From positions 124,001 to 188,000 of the forward strand of contig NW_002060967.1 of assembly GCF_000150275.1 (NCBI RefSeq): a stretch of DNA of 64,000 bases, read 5' to 3'. A program made the position numbers and the translations under genes. The notes beneath the pieces are model-generated. The model did no database searches. It worked only from the letters and a program-made list of their open reading frames with translations, and had not been told where the DNA came from. Below, in pieces: positions 52,401 through 64,000 of this stretch. Numbering within the stretch: position 1 is the stretch's first letter; each line of letters opens with the position of its first letter. The stretch is from Trichoplax adhaerens (Eukaryota > Placozoa > Uniplacotomia > Trichoplacea > Trichoplacidae).

Positions 52401-53634
52401 CTATAAATGGACTACTTTAAAGTTCATGCTAATATTTGTCTAATCTTGTCATTAGCCAAACTGCTTACTGGAGAAAATAAAGCAAGAAAATTATTTCGCA
52501 AAAGAACCGGAAAACGTCTAGCTAAAACATTGGAGAAATTATTCCTCGGTAAAGAACAGATCCTGAAAACATCATAGCGTAGCATTAGCTCCATATGTAG
52601 TCATAGTCTAAGTTTTCAAAAGATACTATAATGCCTATCTATACTTGAAAGACATCTGCATGTTACCACTATCTTATTGCTATAGATACTACTGACTTAT
52701 AGTAATATACGTAATGCGGATAGCGATGAAAAAGATAATAGAGGACTTATTTTTTACGTTATTTATAGCGCATCCTATACGAGACATAAACCAATTAATA
52801 AAAAGGAAAAACTTTTTATTCATCGTTCAATATCCGTGGAAAAATCTTCCCTTAAGGTCAGCGGAATTAGCAAATCTTCTTGGTAAAAGTAATATAAGAT
52901 ATACCGTTCCCGACGAAATTGATGATAACGAATTTCCTACGCCTTTGAATATGGTTGAACAGCCCGGTAAATCACGAAAGGTCAGTTTTTATAACTCTAG
53001 TCCTTCAATATTCTATATTAAATAGAATATAATAGCAATTTGCAATAGCAATTTGCAATAGCGATTAACGCGTTGATTTGTTTCTGATGTGTATATTATG
53101 CTACTGATGTACTTAATTTAACGACTGGAATACTTGCCGTAGCTAATAGTAGAATGTTCTAAAAATTTGTCATCTATCGGCATATTCTGCCATCTACATC
53201 ACTTAAATTAGCTATAATTTGAAAAATAGGTCAAATATATTTATCAGCCCTGAATCGAAATTGAATTTACTTATTTTCATTGATGATAGATTATCATTTT
53301 CCTGACAACGGGATTAGTGGAAACGGTCGCCGACTACAGAAGAAATGGTATCCTGACTGATGCTGATTGTGATGAAGGCAAAGATATGGTTATCTTTTTT
53401 TGGATTGCTGTCTTGGAAGTATTAAGAAAACATCGAAATTCTATCGATATTATCCTTGTTAAAGATAGTAAACTGGATAATGGTCCTGCAGTGCAGAATG
53501 GAAATAAAATTCTTGGCTTAGATGAATTCTCAATCTACGATCTTCAAAATAGTGATGACCGATGTCAAATTCGTACCTGTCTCTTCTATACGATTCAAGG
53601 AGATCGAAATTCTCGAATTCCATCTACTGTTTAA
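46485..53634 (+). CDS. Receptor gene D: IL-17-receptor-like type I receptor with SEFIR/TIR domain (9 exons, 547 aa)
   Basis: Exons: 46485-46607, 49405-49609, 50744-50995, 51255-51539, 51649-51681, 52182-52277, 52456-52548, 52769-52980, 53290-53634. They total 1644 nt in one frame, with phases 0, then 1 throughout, then 0 in the SEFIR domain. The signal peptide is MTKFLCSYFAIYFLFTWIGFTV; exon 1 ends LCLHRCQDK. Exon 2 carries CFKPCFRPC, x9, CKGLTC, x10, CRESC. FN3-like exons carry EICTC and the block YCNITKSNVATAILHQ, identical to gene C. The TM is WLSVLGILLIAASIFGIYW, followed by the basic linker KARKLFRKRTGKR. The SEFIR domain (~residues 363-547) carries FLFIVQ, helix SAELANLLGKSNIRY, SRKIIIFLTT at box 2, FFWIAVLEVLRKHRNSIDIILVKDSKL and FSIYDLQ. 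It looks intact, with canonical splice sites, though the donor after the first FN3-like exon (AAAG|GTTAAT) is weak. Expected role: a cell-surface cytokine-type receptor; ligand unknown. Confidence 0.83.
46608..49404 (+). other. Intron 1 of receptor gene D (2.8 kb)
   Basis: Bounded by GATAAG|GTAAAG and TTTGTAG|CAA, phase 0. Collinear over much of its length with intron 1 of gene C. It contains an aattcaatctt repeat near 47055, 47160 and 47365. Short frames here (47528-47710, 48256-48495 minus, 48890-49138 minus) have no domain and are not kept open in gene C. Confidence 0.6.
49255..49404 (+). repeat. Duplicated acceptor region before exon 2 of gene D
   Basis: The unit attttgtaa.ggtaatgaaaattattgcgatgacaagcca...tttcttggtag|caagtta occurs twice (about 49262-49330 and 49345-49410). 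The upstream copy ends in an intact-looking acceptor (AG at 49322-49323). Using it would lead to an in-frame stop (...ACC ATT TTA TAA), so only the second can feed exon 2. Confidence 0.65.
49610..50743 (+). other. Intron 2 of receptor gene D (1.1 kb)
   Basis: Starts GTAAGT and ends gatctatag, phase 1. Collinear with gene C intron 2; nothing else recognised. Confidence 0.6.
51649..51681 (+). CDS. Microexon of receptor gene D (33 bp)
   Basis: Lies between the second FN3-like exon and the TM exon, with acceptor catacag and donor G|GTAAGT, phase 1 on both sides. It encodes a short stalk (NVSESNYVTS) including an NVS glycosylation sequon. Conserved with gene C; no counterpart seen in A or B. Confidence 0.7.
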
Positions 53635-54214
53635 GGCTGTAATTTTCATTGGATTTTGATTATTCTATTATTGTGATAGTACTGAAATTACTGAGTTACA
53701 CCCATGATTTAAAATTGTTTAAGGTGAAAATTTACATAAAATACGAGTATCCTCGTATATTTATTTAAGAGATCATTTACTAATCCATGATAGCGATTCT
53801 TAAGCTACAATACCCAAAATTGGAGAGTTTTAGTATTACTCAACTAGCTAATGTAAATATAGAATTGCGGTATGCTTTGGTAGTGTTTATAAGAAGAAAT
53901 GTCAACATAAATTGCACCATATTTATTGTAATTATTAAAATAGTAACAAATTTACTCCTTGTGTATAAATATTGTTATACATCGTGGCTTAATTCTCTAA
54001 ATAAACTAATATGTGATCTCTACATTTTCTGGTAAATTGAGTGATCAAAATGGAGAAGACTTATAGTTTTACCAGTTTTATTAAATTCTGAATTAGCATA
54101 ACATCAGTCACAAACATTTGCTATTTAAATTATCGTCTACATGTATTATATCGCCAAATTTGAAAATAACAACTTTACTACTAAATTCTGAAGAATAGAT
54201 TATTTGTAAATTGA
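53635..54214. other. 3' flank of receptor gene D
   Basis: Collinear with the flanks after gene C and after the pseudogene, with an internal deletion of about 90 bp near 53985. No coding sequence; the frame 53787-54035 is not supported. Confidence 0.55.
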
Positions 54215-55720
54215 AATAAACACTGTTTTCGTTATAATTATAATATAGCTATTTAAGAATGATAGTATAGTGGTATGCACTTATATCCAACGCACTATTA
54301 GTCTATTTGTGTAGAAGTTACAGTATGTATGATGCAGAATTCTTAAGAATGACCGAATATCAACTAAGTAATCCCTTGAAAAAAAATTATTATGAATTCA
54401 GATTTAATGTATGGTTAGCATTACATTGGTAAGACTTTGAAACATTTGAAAAGAATTATAATACCAATCATTCTTAAAATATTTATTATTTGTAAATAGA
54501 GATAGGCAATCTTACGAATAGAATTTTAATTTAATCACTGGAGAATAATAGTCATGCAGTTCTATATTAAGGTTATTAGTCTATTTATCCAGAAACTACA
54601 ATGTATACGATCTGACGTTATACTAAACATAGACCTGTCGTGAAAGAAATGGTTATAGAATCAGACATAATGGATGGTATTTATATAACATCGATAAAAT
54701 TTACTTTACTACAAGTTTCTCCGAAGAATTTGATAATTTATAAATAGAGATGAGCAGTCCTTTAATTAAAAGTTAAAACTTTTAATATTGCTAATCAGGA
54801 ATAATGTTACCATAGCCTATTTTTACAAATAAAGGACTATTAGCCTATATACACTTGAAAGATAATGACTAAACTACTGCTATTCTCGAAGAATTTGATC
54901 ATTTAAATAAATTGTGATAGATAGTTTTCCAAGTAAAAGTTCAGTATAACTTCTTAAAAATAATACTTCCGTATCGTACACTTAAATACAAAGGCATATT
55001 ATTCTATATTAATTTGAAAAATAAGAACTGCAAATATTCTAACAATCTCTACCAAGAATTTGACAGCTTGTAAATAGACATAAATAATCGTTCATGAAGA
55101 ATTTTACTATAACTATATACTCGATAACAATACTACTGTAGCCTATACTTAAACGTAAAGGACTAATAATTTCTATATATTTTAAAACGTTACCAATCTC
55201 TCTAGAGAACTTGATAATTTGTAATAAGAAATAGACAAGCTTCCAAATAGGATTTCAATATAACTACTTAAAAATGATACTATTGTAATCTACGCTTACA
55301 TGCTAACGAATCTTTTATCTAGACTTGCGATAAATGCAATATATAAGGTCTAGAATTTTTAAGAACTACTGAAAGTGGATCAGTTAATCCTTTGCAAAGA
55401 GGTCAAAATTCAGATACATATAATGTATGGTATCGACAATATTTGAAAACTAAGAATTATGCAGGATAGTAGTACTAGTCTCATTGAGGAATCGGACGAT
55501 TTGCGAATTAAAATGGCTCGTCTTCCAAATACAAATTATATTACTCTACTCATAATGATACTACTATAGTTTTTTACTTGTTAACAGATTGTTAGTCTAT
55601 TCTCTTCAATAGCAAAACATAAATCTTTGCTGAAATTAACAGTGCGGTGTAGAATTATTAGGATTTACTAAACACGAATCGAATAAAATCCCTAAAATTA
55701 CTGATTATAAAATCTGAGGT
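54215..55720. repeat. AT-rich tandem repeats after gene D
   Basis: Counterpart of the block at 44400-45800, with the same unit (gaatttgataatttataaatagagat..., tagtctatttgt.cagaa.ctacagtat). It marks the right end of the duplicated segment. Confidence 0.65.
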
Positions 55721-58700
55721 GATATAGTCACCTAAAAGAAACTAATCAGGAAGATAATCGAGAAAAAAGCAATGCTTTCGTAAGCATGTTGATTTATTTT
55801 AACTATTTTTATAATCCTACATCAAAGTATAGACAAACGAATTATTCGTTATCCATACTGACAAGCTTTGACCCTCTTCATTCTATCTAATATTAAATCA
55901 TACAGTATAGGATTTGTATCCTTAACGAACACATTTTGGACATTTTTGATTATTGTTCATTTCAATTTTCATCGTAGGATATGCAAGAATATACTATCAA
56001 CTAACACAAATTATTTGGTCTTTATTATTCTATTAGAAGCAACTTCTTTTATCAAATCAGATGCTGGATTGGCTAACGATAAGATTTGTGCGTAACTAGC
56101 CGATTTTTAATATTCTCTACGCTATTCTTACTTCCATTCTAAGCCTTAATCGAAAGCCAGGAAGCTTCATAATGATACCATAAATGTTTTTCCATTACTA
56201 TTATTCCTCATTATCGAGCATTAATTAGAATAAATATGGACATTTATTTTATTAGGATAAAATAACTTCGATTAGATCATCTCGATATTAAGCCTCATTT
56301 TTAATTAAAAAATTTTTAGTTAAATCATTCTAATAATCCAGATTATTTTAGGCAAACATGGAATATTAGTGTGCTTATTGAGTTAAATAAAAGGATTCTG
56401 ACGCTGTTCTTATACTTCTCAAAGCAACTGAGCTTGGAAACGTCAATGCAAAGAATATAATTGCTATCTTCTGTCCTATCCGATATAACATTAGGCATTA
56501 TGTCAACAAATGAGCAGGATATTAATTATTCCTTAAACTATGTTTCCTTCAATTATTTTTGATCTGCTTACTAAGACATTCTTTATATAAGTATTATTAT
56601 CCGTTTTCAAAGAATCAAATCAAATATTATAATTATTTGTTTTCGTTACAAAAATTTTCTTTCTTCTGTAGTCTTAAGTTGAAGGAGTCTATAAGTATGG
56701 GTAGATATATTATAATGCTAACATCTATTACCTAGTAAAAATCTTTATTTTCATCTTGGAATTTACTGGAATGGCTAGCGCTGATGAGTTCTCGTTTTAG
56801 GCGGCGAAAAATAGAAAAGAATTTGGAAACACTTCAAAATAGCCTAGCCGCAGACAGATTATAATTACATTATGACACGACGTGATAGCGAAAGTAGATA
56901 TACTTGTAGTTGCCTTTGTATTTCAGCTACTTTGATCTCAAGTACCATATTGACAAGAATTAGTTAGCTTCTATCTTAGATAGCAGTTGATTACTTCAAA
57001 CCTTTAGCCTAATTAATAATTCCCTTCTTGAGTTGCAGGACGAAATTCTTTCTACAAACCATAATAGAATTCTGATTTATCAATTATACCGCCCTACTAA
57101 TTACTAATTTTTCTACACAATTTAAAGTTTTTTTAGAATCAACTCGAAAGGTGTAACAAATGAAAAATTATATGAAATAATATTTCACGTCAGACAACTA
57201 GAATTGTCAACATCAAAGGTATTGTAAAAGTGGACATATATTAAATTACCGAAATAAAAGACATCTATTGAAAAGAAACTACAATAACGCAGTAACTACT
57301 GGTATTGTCATGATGAAAGTAGATTTCAGCTTTCATAGGACTCTTATTTAAAATAACAAATAATTTTATTTGTGCCAGGCTCTCTTTTCAAATTGTAGAT
57401 AGTAGCACATTGCATAGACATATATGGAGGAATAGGCTTTCATATTCGATAAATGTTTGTGCCGAATCAGACCCTAACCATACTTATTTTAAGTAGTATT
57501 AATATTTTTCAATTTCTAGACAACAATGACGCTAAGTAAAATATTTTATACTTGCGTCTGGACATGCCAGTTGATGATTGTGATGGCTCTAGAGAATTTT
57601 GTTTACTTTAACAATCTAAAGAAAGCCTACGGGTGTAAACATAATTAATGCTGAAGGTGTAAAGGAAAATAGGTCGTTAATAATCAAAGATATTTGTTAA
57701 AATACGACCATGTGAATAAAAAGACAAAATGCCACATCACTAGATAACCCTAACGAGCAGGATAAAATCCGAATACATCCCACTAAGGTAATTTCGTTAT
57801 AGATTCAAGAGATTATTTTGCATCCGAAATACTCTTGTACCAACAATGTCACATACATAAAATATTCTTGCAACTTTTTTAAATATTAGACTTGAAATTT
57901 AGGACACCGCAGTATTGGTAACGTAGGAAAATAAGAGACATTTTCATAACTTATTTTTGTACGGAATGGTCAATTAAGGTGCTATATTACGTTTTTGGGA
58001 CTTTTCTTTATCGTCCACTAAGCTGTATACCATGTCAGTGATATTTTTTGAAGAAAGCGCGATTTCGTATGTACACAACTCATATTCAAGGTTATGTTAG
58101 TAAACGAAAATTCATGGAATAAAATGTTGGCATAGTTTTATTTCCAATCTACAAAAAATAACTGCAAATAAAATGGGGAAATACTACACAGATAATTAAT
58201 GAAGCAGTTTATAGATCGTCATAAATTAAAAAAACACTACGTACGTTATTTATATGAATAGTTACGCGATTTCCACTTGTATGCGAACCTACATAGAAAT
58301 ATAACATTAATTAAGTTTATTCCTACTAGTCCAGATCTCGTACTCTACTACAAATTTAAAAATTGACCGTTGCTGAATTGTATATTAAAGCAATTAGCAG
58401 ATTACAGAAGTTGAACCACCGTAATTTAGCTTGAGTTTCCAAACTTAATTACAGCTTTATATTAACGTAATTGCTAAAAGGACTCATTTTAGTGGAGGTT
58501 GAAGGTATTGAAATTGATTACTGTAATTTTACATTGACCGTATAGATTAATTAATTTTACAAAAAGGATATATCATACAGTCTATAGTATCTTGCAGTTA
58601 GGAAATAAGCTATCCGTAAAGTACTCTAAACCTGCATTTACCAATTTTAACGCAATACTTAATCTCAGAAATTAATTTCCGAGGTATATTTGTTTACCTC

Positions 58701-61700
58701 ACAGATTTATTAACATGGGAATAAGTACATGTGATACAGTCTATCTTGATCCCAGTAATAAATTGCTTAAACATTCTGTTTACACCACAAACTAATCACT
58801 GTAATTCAAGTAAAAGGACAATTAGCCATGGTCGATCTTCAATGCAGAAGAATGAATATTTGCTCTAGAAATGGATTCAATGAAATATTAACAATTCATA
58901 TAAAGGATATGAATATGTGTTATTCTAAGCCTGCAAATTATTTGCTATATTTACGATATCACTTATTCACTAAGAAGACTATGATTATTACATCCATTAT
59001 CGCAATGTAGAAAATGAACTAATCTACAGTATAATATATGTATTCTTATACAGCATTATCCAATATCATATGCCTAATTACGAATACTTTCACTACAGAC
59101 CATTAACGCTAAAGAATGCCAAGATATTCTATCCATCCACAAATGCCAATAGCGATACGAAACAATTTGCTAGGGATAAATAGACCATCCATTTCCATAG
59201 GATAATACGTGAGAAAAAGTATTCGGGAAATCCGCCTACCATTTTAGATAACGTATAGGTACTAGTAAATTAATTATTGTAATCAAAGTACGCTGCTTAA
59301 TACAAATTTAGAAACAACTCTTGTGTAGAAAAAAAAAACGTGATATAATCAGCTGCGGTATTTATTAGAATACAAAAATAATCAAATATGATGAAGCAAA
59401 GCGCTATTTCTCCATCTTTAAAAATCCATCTAGTTAACATATTTTGGGCAAAAAAATAGAGATTTCTTGTAAAGGCGTGTCTAGCCTATAAGGCATCAAA
59501 TCACCGTCACAATCCTATTAATCTACCGATGATTATCGTGGAAATAGACCGTGGATGGTCTAATAAGGTTTTCCGTAATGTCTTTAACTTTTTCTTTTGT
59601 AAATTAAACGGAGTAAGAACAAGAAAAAACAATAATACCATTACACATCAAGCCGGTAAACAATATTTTAAAAAAGCCGAAAATACACTAACAAAATTTT
59701 AGCACTATATTCCTTACATATGATTCCTTACATATGATAATGATCAGTAACTAAATGGTGGGGAAAAAAAAGTGGAATCAATTGATCATCCACAAAGCCT
59801 TCCATGGCATTGTTATTTATCCGGTCAAAACTTTAGTATTTTATATTATTATTAAATTAAGGAATGAAATCAAATTTTCTATTCTATGCATGATATTAAT
59901 ATAATACAGGGTTAAACGGATTCTATTAATTAATACCCATACATCAGACGAAAAGGTAAACTATACTTTCTTGCATTGTAATGAACTAAAGGGATAATTT
60001 GCCCGGACCTTATTACTGCTTATTAAAAGAAGAATTTAACATTTGTATCTTGCAATCAAATTTTGTTCTCCAAATGGTAAATAGCCTTAACAATATTAAA
60101 AAACAACAGAATTGTTTCAATAAAGAAGGGTAGCAATGTTGCATGACTAGAACGTTGCCTTTTTATTAATCACTACCATTCGATTTTATTCTTAGTAGGG
60201 ACTTCGTTTCTTGGACTGCTTTACGCAGAAATTTATATTTTTCTCCCATAAGTCAACTGTAGTATTCAAAAGTAGCGAATTATCAGAGTGGACATAAACG
60301 AATAGTTATCACGTACAGTTATCTGAACTATCACACTACTCGTATAATGTATACGGCAAGTATTTTGCGTGAAATTGTATCGTTGATCGGCTTCGCTTTC
60401 ATTAATAGCTAGCTCAATTTTTTTAATCATGCAGTATTTTGCTAATAGTAGCAGTTAATGTAATTTATGGACAGTATATTTTCAGCTGGATTATAGATTT
60501 AAGGGAAAATTAACAAACAGAAGATAAATTGCCTTTATTTCAGAAATTTAATTGTAAATAACAAGTCGCGCTTACCTCATCGCATGAATGATCACTTCCA
60601 CTTCTGTGAAGATCATGCAAATTACTGTATATAAGAAACAACTATGATAGCCTAACATAGATATCACGGCTAGATTGCTTTGATATGACTAACCTTAGTA
60701 GGATTGTACGAGAACTTGAAGTATTCAATTCTATATCTAATCGAATTTCATTTTATTATTTTATCATTAGACATAACTCTATCGAATAGTAGGTAGTTAT
60801 TCTTTCTAAACGAAAAAAGTGCTTTGCAGTTCTTTAAAATTAATCCATAACGATGATCTTCCCCTTTTTTGAACCATACAAAGGTCAAATAGGCCTAGTG
60901 ATTGCATTGTTCTATTAATTATTGCAATTATGATACTGTAGAATAGCTATGGTTATTAGGTCTTTAGTTAATTTCGATTATCTTTTATTACCAGTAATAT
61001 CATGAAATTGGATAGGAAGTTAGCCTATTCCTATCCGTAAACAGTAACTGAAATGTTTAATAAATTATGAAATCGAAAGATGACTTTTCATGCGTAAATA
61101 TTTTCTGCCATATTAAATTAATAATTCAATCAATAACCAGAGGTAACATAACCTTTTTCAATTAACATTCTCCAATTCCTACAATAGCTAGTGCTGATTG
61201 GTGTATACTTATAATAGGGGGAAATTTTGTCATTAATTGTACTACATATTATTTAGAACTATTTGGATCGCAGATCTACGATGTTGGCCTGGAAAAATTC
61301 CTTAGATTGACTAACATTCACTCGTATATTTACTTAAATTCACTTATATCCATGATATTTTGCTACTGTTTTGACCTACTGATGAAGTTAAGAGATAGTT
61401 TTACTTTTGACTACGGCCAATTTATATTAATAAAAGGGTGCGTTAGTTAATGGTCGTTATCAAGAAATCAAACAGTCATATTCTAGCGTCTTACACATAT
61501 TTTGGCCCATGATCGATTGGTTCATTACCAATCTGTTAAAATCATAGCCGAGAGTTAGGGTATTTTAAAGTTTTAGAGTTAATTTTGTTGTAAACTCATG
61601 ATACTGTAGCTATAATGAGTTCGAATAATGAAAGCCATTGCATACCGTTTAGAAATTAATGGCTATTCCTATTCTATTCATACGGTCCGATCGATTAACT

Positions 61701-62160
61701 TGAAGTCATCATGGAATACTTCAGTACAATATTGCACCTGATAGAATAACTTGTTAGATAACTTCAAATTCAAATAATGCTCAATTTTATAACAACAATC
61801 TAACCAAATTTTTCAATTTTTGTTGCTGATTTTTTTCAACTGCTATTCTTAGGTTCTTAACTTCCTCATTTCATGTATTGATCCTCCACAACAATGCTAG
61901 TCACCATACGCCTAGAATGTCTTCAATTTCCAATTTTGTGAGTCTTGTATAAGAATTGTTCGCATTTTAGGATTATGCGATAGTGAAAAATGATGGAACT
62001 GTAATTTCTACTTTTCTATGACAATAGAAGACTGTTACGATATTTTAATTGATTTTATGGTGTAGCCAAGCCATGAAATGATTACCTCAATCATAATTTA
62101 GCTAAACCAATAGTAGCTGTGTTTGTGAGTATAGTGCAAATGATACTGTAGAATCCAATG
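55721..62160. other. No gene recognised
   Basis: 6.4 kb of AT-rich sequence. A hydrophobic frame at 55868-56095 and a short Met-led frame at 57525-57650 lack cysteine-motif or splice context and are not called. Around 58570-58760 a loose internal repetition (atacagtctat..atctt) is visible. Confidence 0.35.
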
Positions 62161-62178
62161 TTAGGGTTAGGGTTAGGG
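62161..62178 (+). repeat. Telomere-type repeat (TTAGGG)3
   Basis: Exactly three perfect units, followed by gcc. This is the common metazoan telomere hexamer, here interstitial and very short. Confidence 0.85.
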
Positions 62179-64000
62179 CCATATTAACAATTTTTATCAA
62201 AGAGAGATTTTATAAACTTATCATTACATTGTTTGTATCCAGATAATACGTGTATACACCTTTTCATGTTTGGCTAGTCATTATAATGCATTGCTAATTC
62301 TTTTATCTATCAGCACGAAAATTTAATTCTTGGTCAACTGCCCTGTTATATTGCAGCATTGGAACTTCTCATGTGGCCCATCAGAAGGCCAAAGTGTAAA
62401 GTTTCGAAGCTGTAATATTTCAATGAATGGTATTTGCTGCGATTTATCATGCATTATTTTGTAAGGTAAATTATCAAGAGTCATTAATGAATATATTAAT
62501 ATTAAAGATCTTCATTCATTTTTGATAGAAATATGAACGTTGAGATTGATAGTTTCGCTAAAACTCTCTTATCTTAATTAAGAGAAAAATTACAAACGTA
62601 CCTATAGCATTTCAAGATTAATAAGAAAAAGTTGGATGGAATATTAGACAATTTTAACTCTAGAAAATAATTGAAAGCAACGCTTTGTTGTATAAATTTG
62701 TTTCTATTCATTGCATCCTACATTGAATTGAATAAAAATTTCTTTTATCACTTCAGTTTAAGTAATCAACGTAAATAAAAGGTATGCAATGAAAAGTATG
62801 CTTTTTGATTTTGTATTCTGTCTTTGAAAGTATATTAAGAAATGACAAAATTATTTCTTGTTTACTTTCCTATTCTATATAAATGTGTAATTCTAATTAC
62901 TTCTTCGTTTTTCTATTTGGAGGGTGAGAAATAGTTTTATCGGCGTAAAAGTCCGAAATTGATCATTCTCGAAGAGTTACAGAATTGTGGGTGACATGTT
63001 TTCTTGGGATAAACTCAATTTTACTATGACAAGGCTTTGGGATGGGAGTTTGTTTTCTATGATTGCCAACACCTTTGTGTCATTAGTAGTTTTGAAGGTA
63101 TAAGCAAAGGAATTCATTTGTAAGTAGACTAGGGCGGAATGAGGCAAAAGACATTCTATTAAGCAGCATTCCTCTACGTGTATCTTAGTACTATGGCCAC
63201 TGTGTTGTACCGTCATCTTTTTAATGAATTACGGATTCAGGCTAATTAAAGAGGCGAATGATTTACGCAACCATAGCAGCAATCAGATTTGAAATCGATT
63301 ACGCGTATATCCTGTACGTATATTGAACGTATATGTTAATACCTTCGTTAGAAGTAGTTTTTTTCTCTTAGTGGACTAGTATTTCAATCATGGCATGATA
63401 TATTAATAGAGACAAAGTTTCGATTCTATTAGCAGAATTAAAACTGGGTAGATTTGCAATGAATGCGATAGCTCAGTTATTAAAGTTAGAAATTCTTCTA
63501 TTTTGACTGGAGTGAGATTTGTTTTTAGCAGTGGTCGACGCACCATGGCTCCGCACCGTTGCACTAAAGTTCACATCGCTAGTCAAAATGATGTACAGTA
63601 TAAAACACGGCAGCACTTGACGTCGTTGATTGTATTTCAAGTTAGTATAAGTTTTAATTATTATTACTCATGAATTGGGCAGTGATGTTCGCCGTTAATA
63701 AAATTACCCGTAAAAGATGTATTGATACTCCAAAATAAATGAGAACAAATACATGTCGAACATATTCTTTTCACAATGAAGGGGATTACCCCCTCCCATC
63801 AGCCCCTATATAAATCTAGAAAGAGGGACATTTTTAATATTCAAAGTAGCCCGTGCACTCATTGATTAACAATAATTGCTGTAGGTAGGTACTGTCTGAA
63901 ATCGATAAATAATTGGCAATATTGAAAAAATGGCGTGATGAAATAGCCTGCATGCAGTTTTGATGCACCGCAAGAGGGCAAATCATAAGTACATGTCACT
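62179..64000. other. No gene recognised
   Basis: No supported exon. The minus-strand frame 62977-63216 has no domain. The sequence around 63520-63620 is slightly richer in G+C (gtggtcgacgcaccatggctcc) and could be the edge of a gene beyond the window. Confidence 0.3.

Noticed and set aside
57525-57650. Short Met-led hydrophobic frame that might be a fifth signal-peptide exon
   Set aside because: It lacks the LCxxxC end and no CX3C exon, FN3-like exon or SEFIR exon follows in the remaining sequence.

Overview
This is an AT-rich window of animal (metazoan) genomic DNA with spliced genes. It shows GT-AG introns, signal-peptide/FN3-like/transmembrane/SEFIR-TIR receptors, a CARD death-fold gene and a short (TTAGGG)3 tract. 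I see no bacterial operon, rRNA, tRNA or CRISPR array. The gene content (CARD protein, IL-17-receptor-like proteins) and the mix of short and 2-3 kb introns suggest an early-branching animal. A placozoan or sponge is my best guess, but the sequence alone does not settle it.

Layout. 0.8-1.1 kb: a minus-strand CARD gene, probably only the first exon of a longer one. 1.6-4.1 kb: a family of hairpin repeats, ending in a tandem array with a unit of about 181 bp. 5.8-11.8 kb: receptor gene A. 11.8-18.9 kb: no gene seen. 19.0-24.8 kb: receptor gene B. 24.8-34.4 kb: no gene seen, but several repeat families, including an inverted pair 5.6 kb apart. 34.4-41.6 kb: receptor gene C. 42.3-43.7 kb: a broken copy of the 3' half of the same gene type. 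44.4-45.8 kb: AT-rich tandem repeats. 46.5-53.6 kb: receptor gene D. 54.2-55.7 kb: the matching repeat block. 55.8-64 kb: nothing coding recognised, apart from the telomere-like tract at 62.16 kb.

The main content is a four-gene tandem cluster, all on the plus strand. I reconstructed the models exon by exon. Each gives one open frame (544, 547, 549 and 547 aa) with the same order: signal-peptide exon; cysteine-rich exon built on CX3C pairs; two FN3-like exons; a transmembrane exon; a small basic linker exon; and two exons that together make an intracellular SEFIR/TIR-superfamily domain. Intron phases are the same in all four (0, then phase 1 throughout the ectodomain, TM segment and linker, then 0 inside the SEFIR domain). 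The architecture is that of interleukin-17 receptors, with an unusual CX3C-ladder module at the N terminus. Genes C and D come from a younger, roughly 12 kb duplication. Comparing them shows evolution at the exon-intron level: a probable newly gained intron in C flanked by AGGT, a splice donor in C shifted by one codon, a GC donor in C, and a truncated SEFIR duplicate between them. No expression or database evidence was available; functions are inferred from motifs, architecture and comparison among the paralogues.
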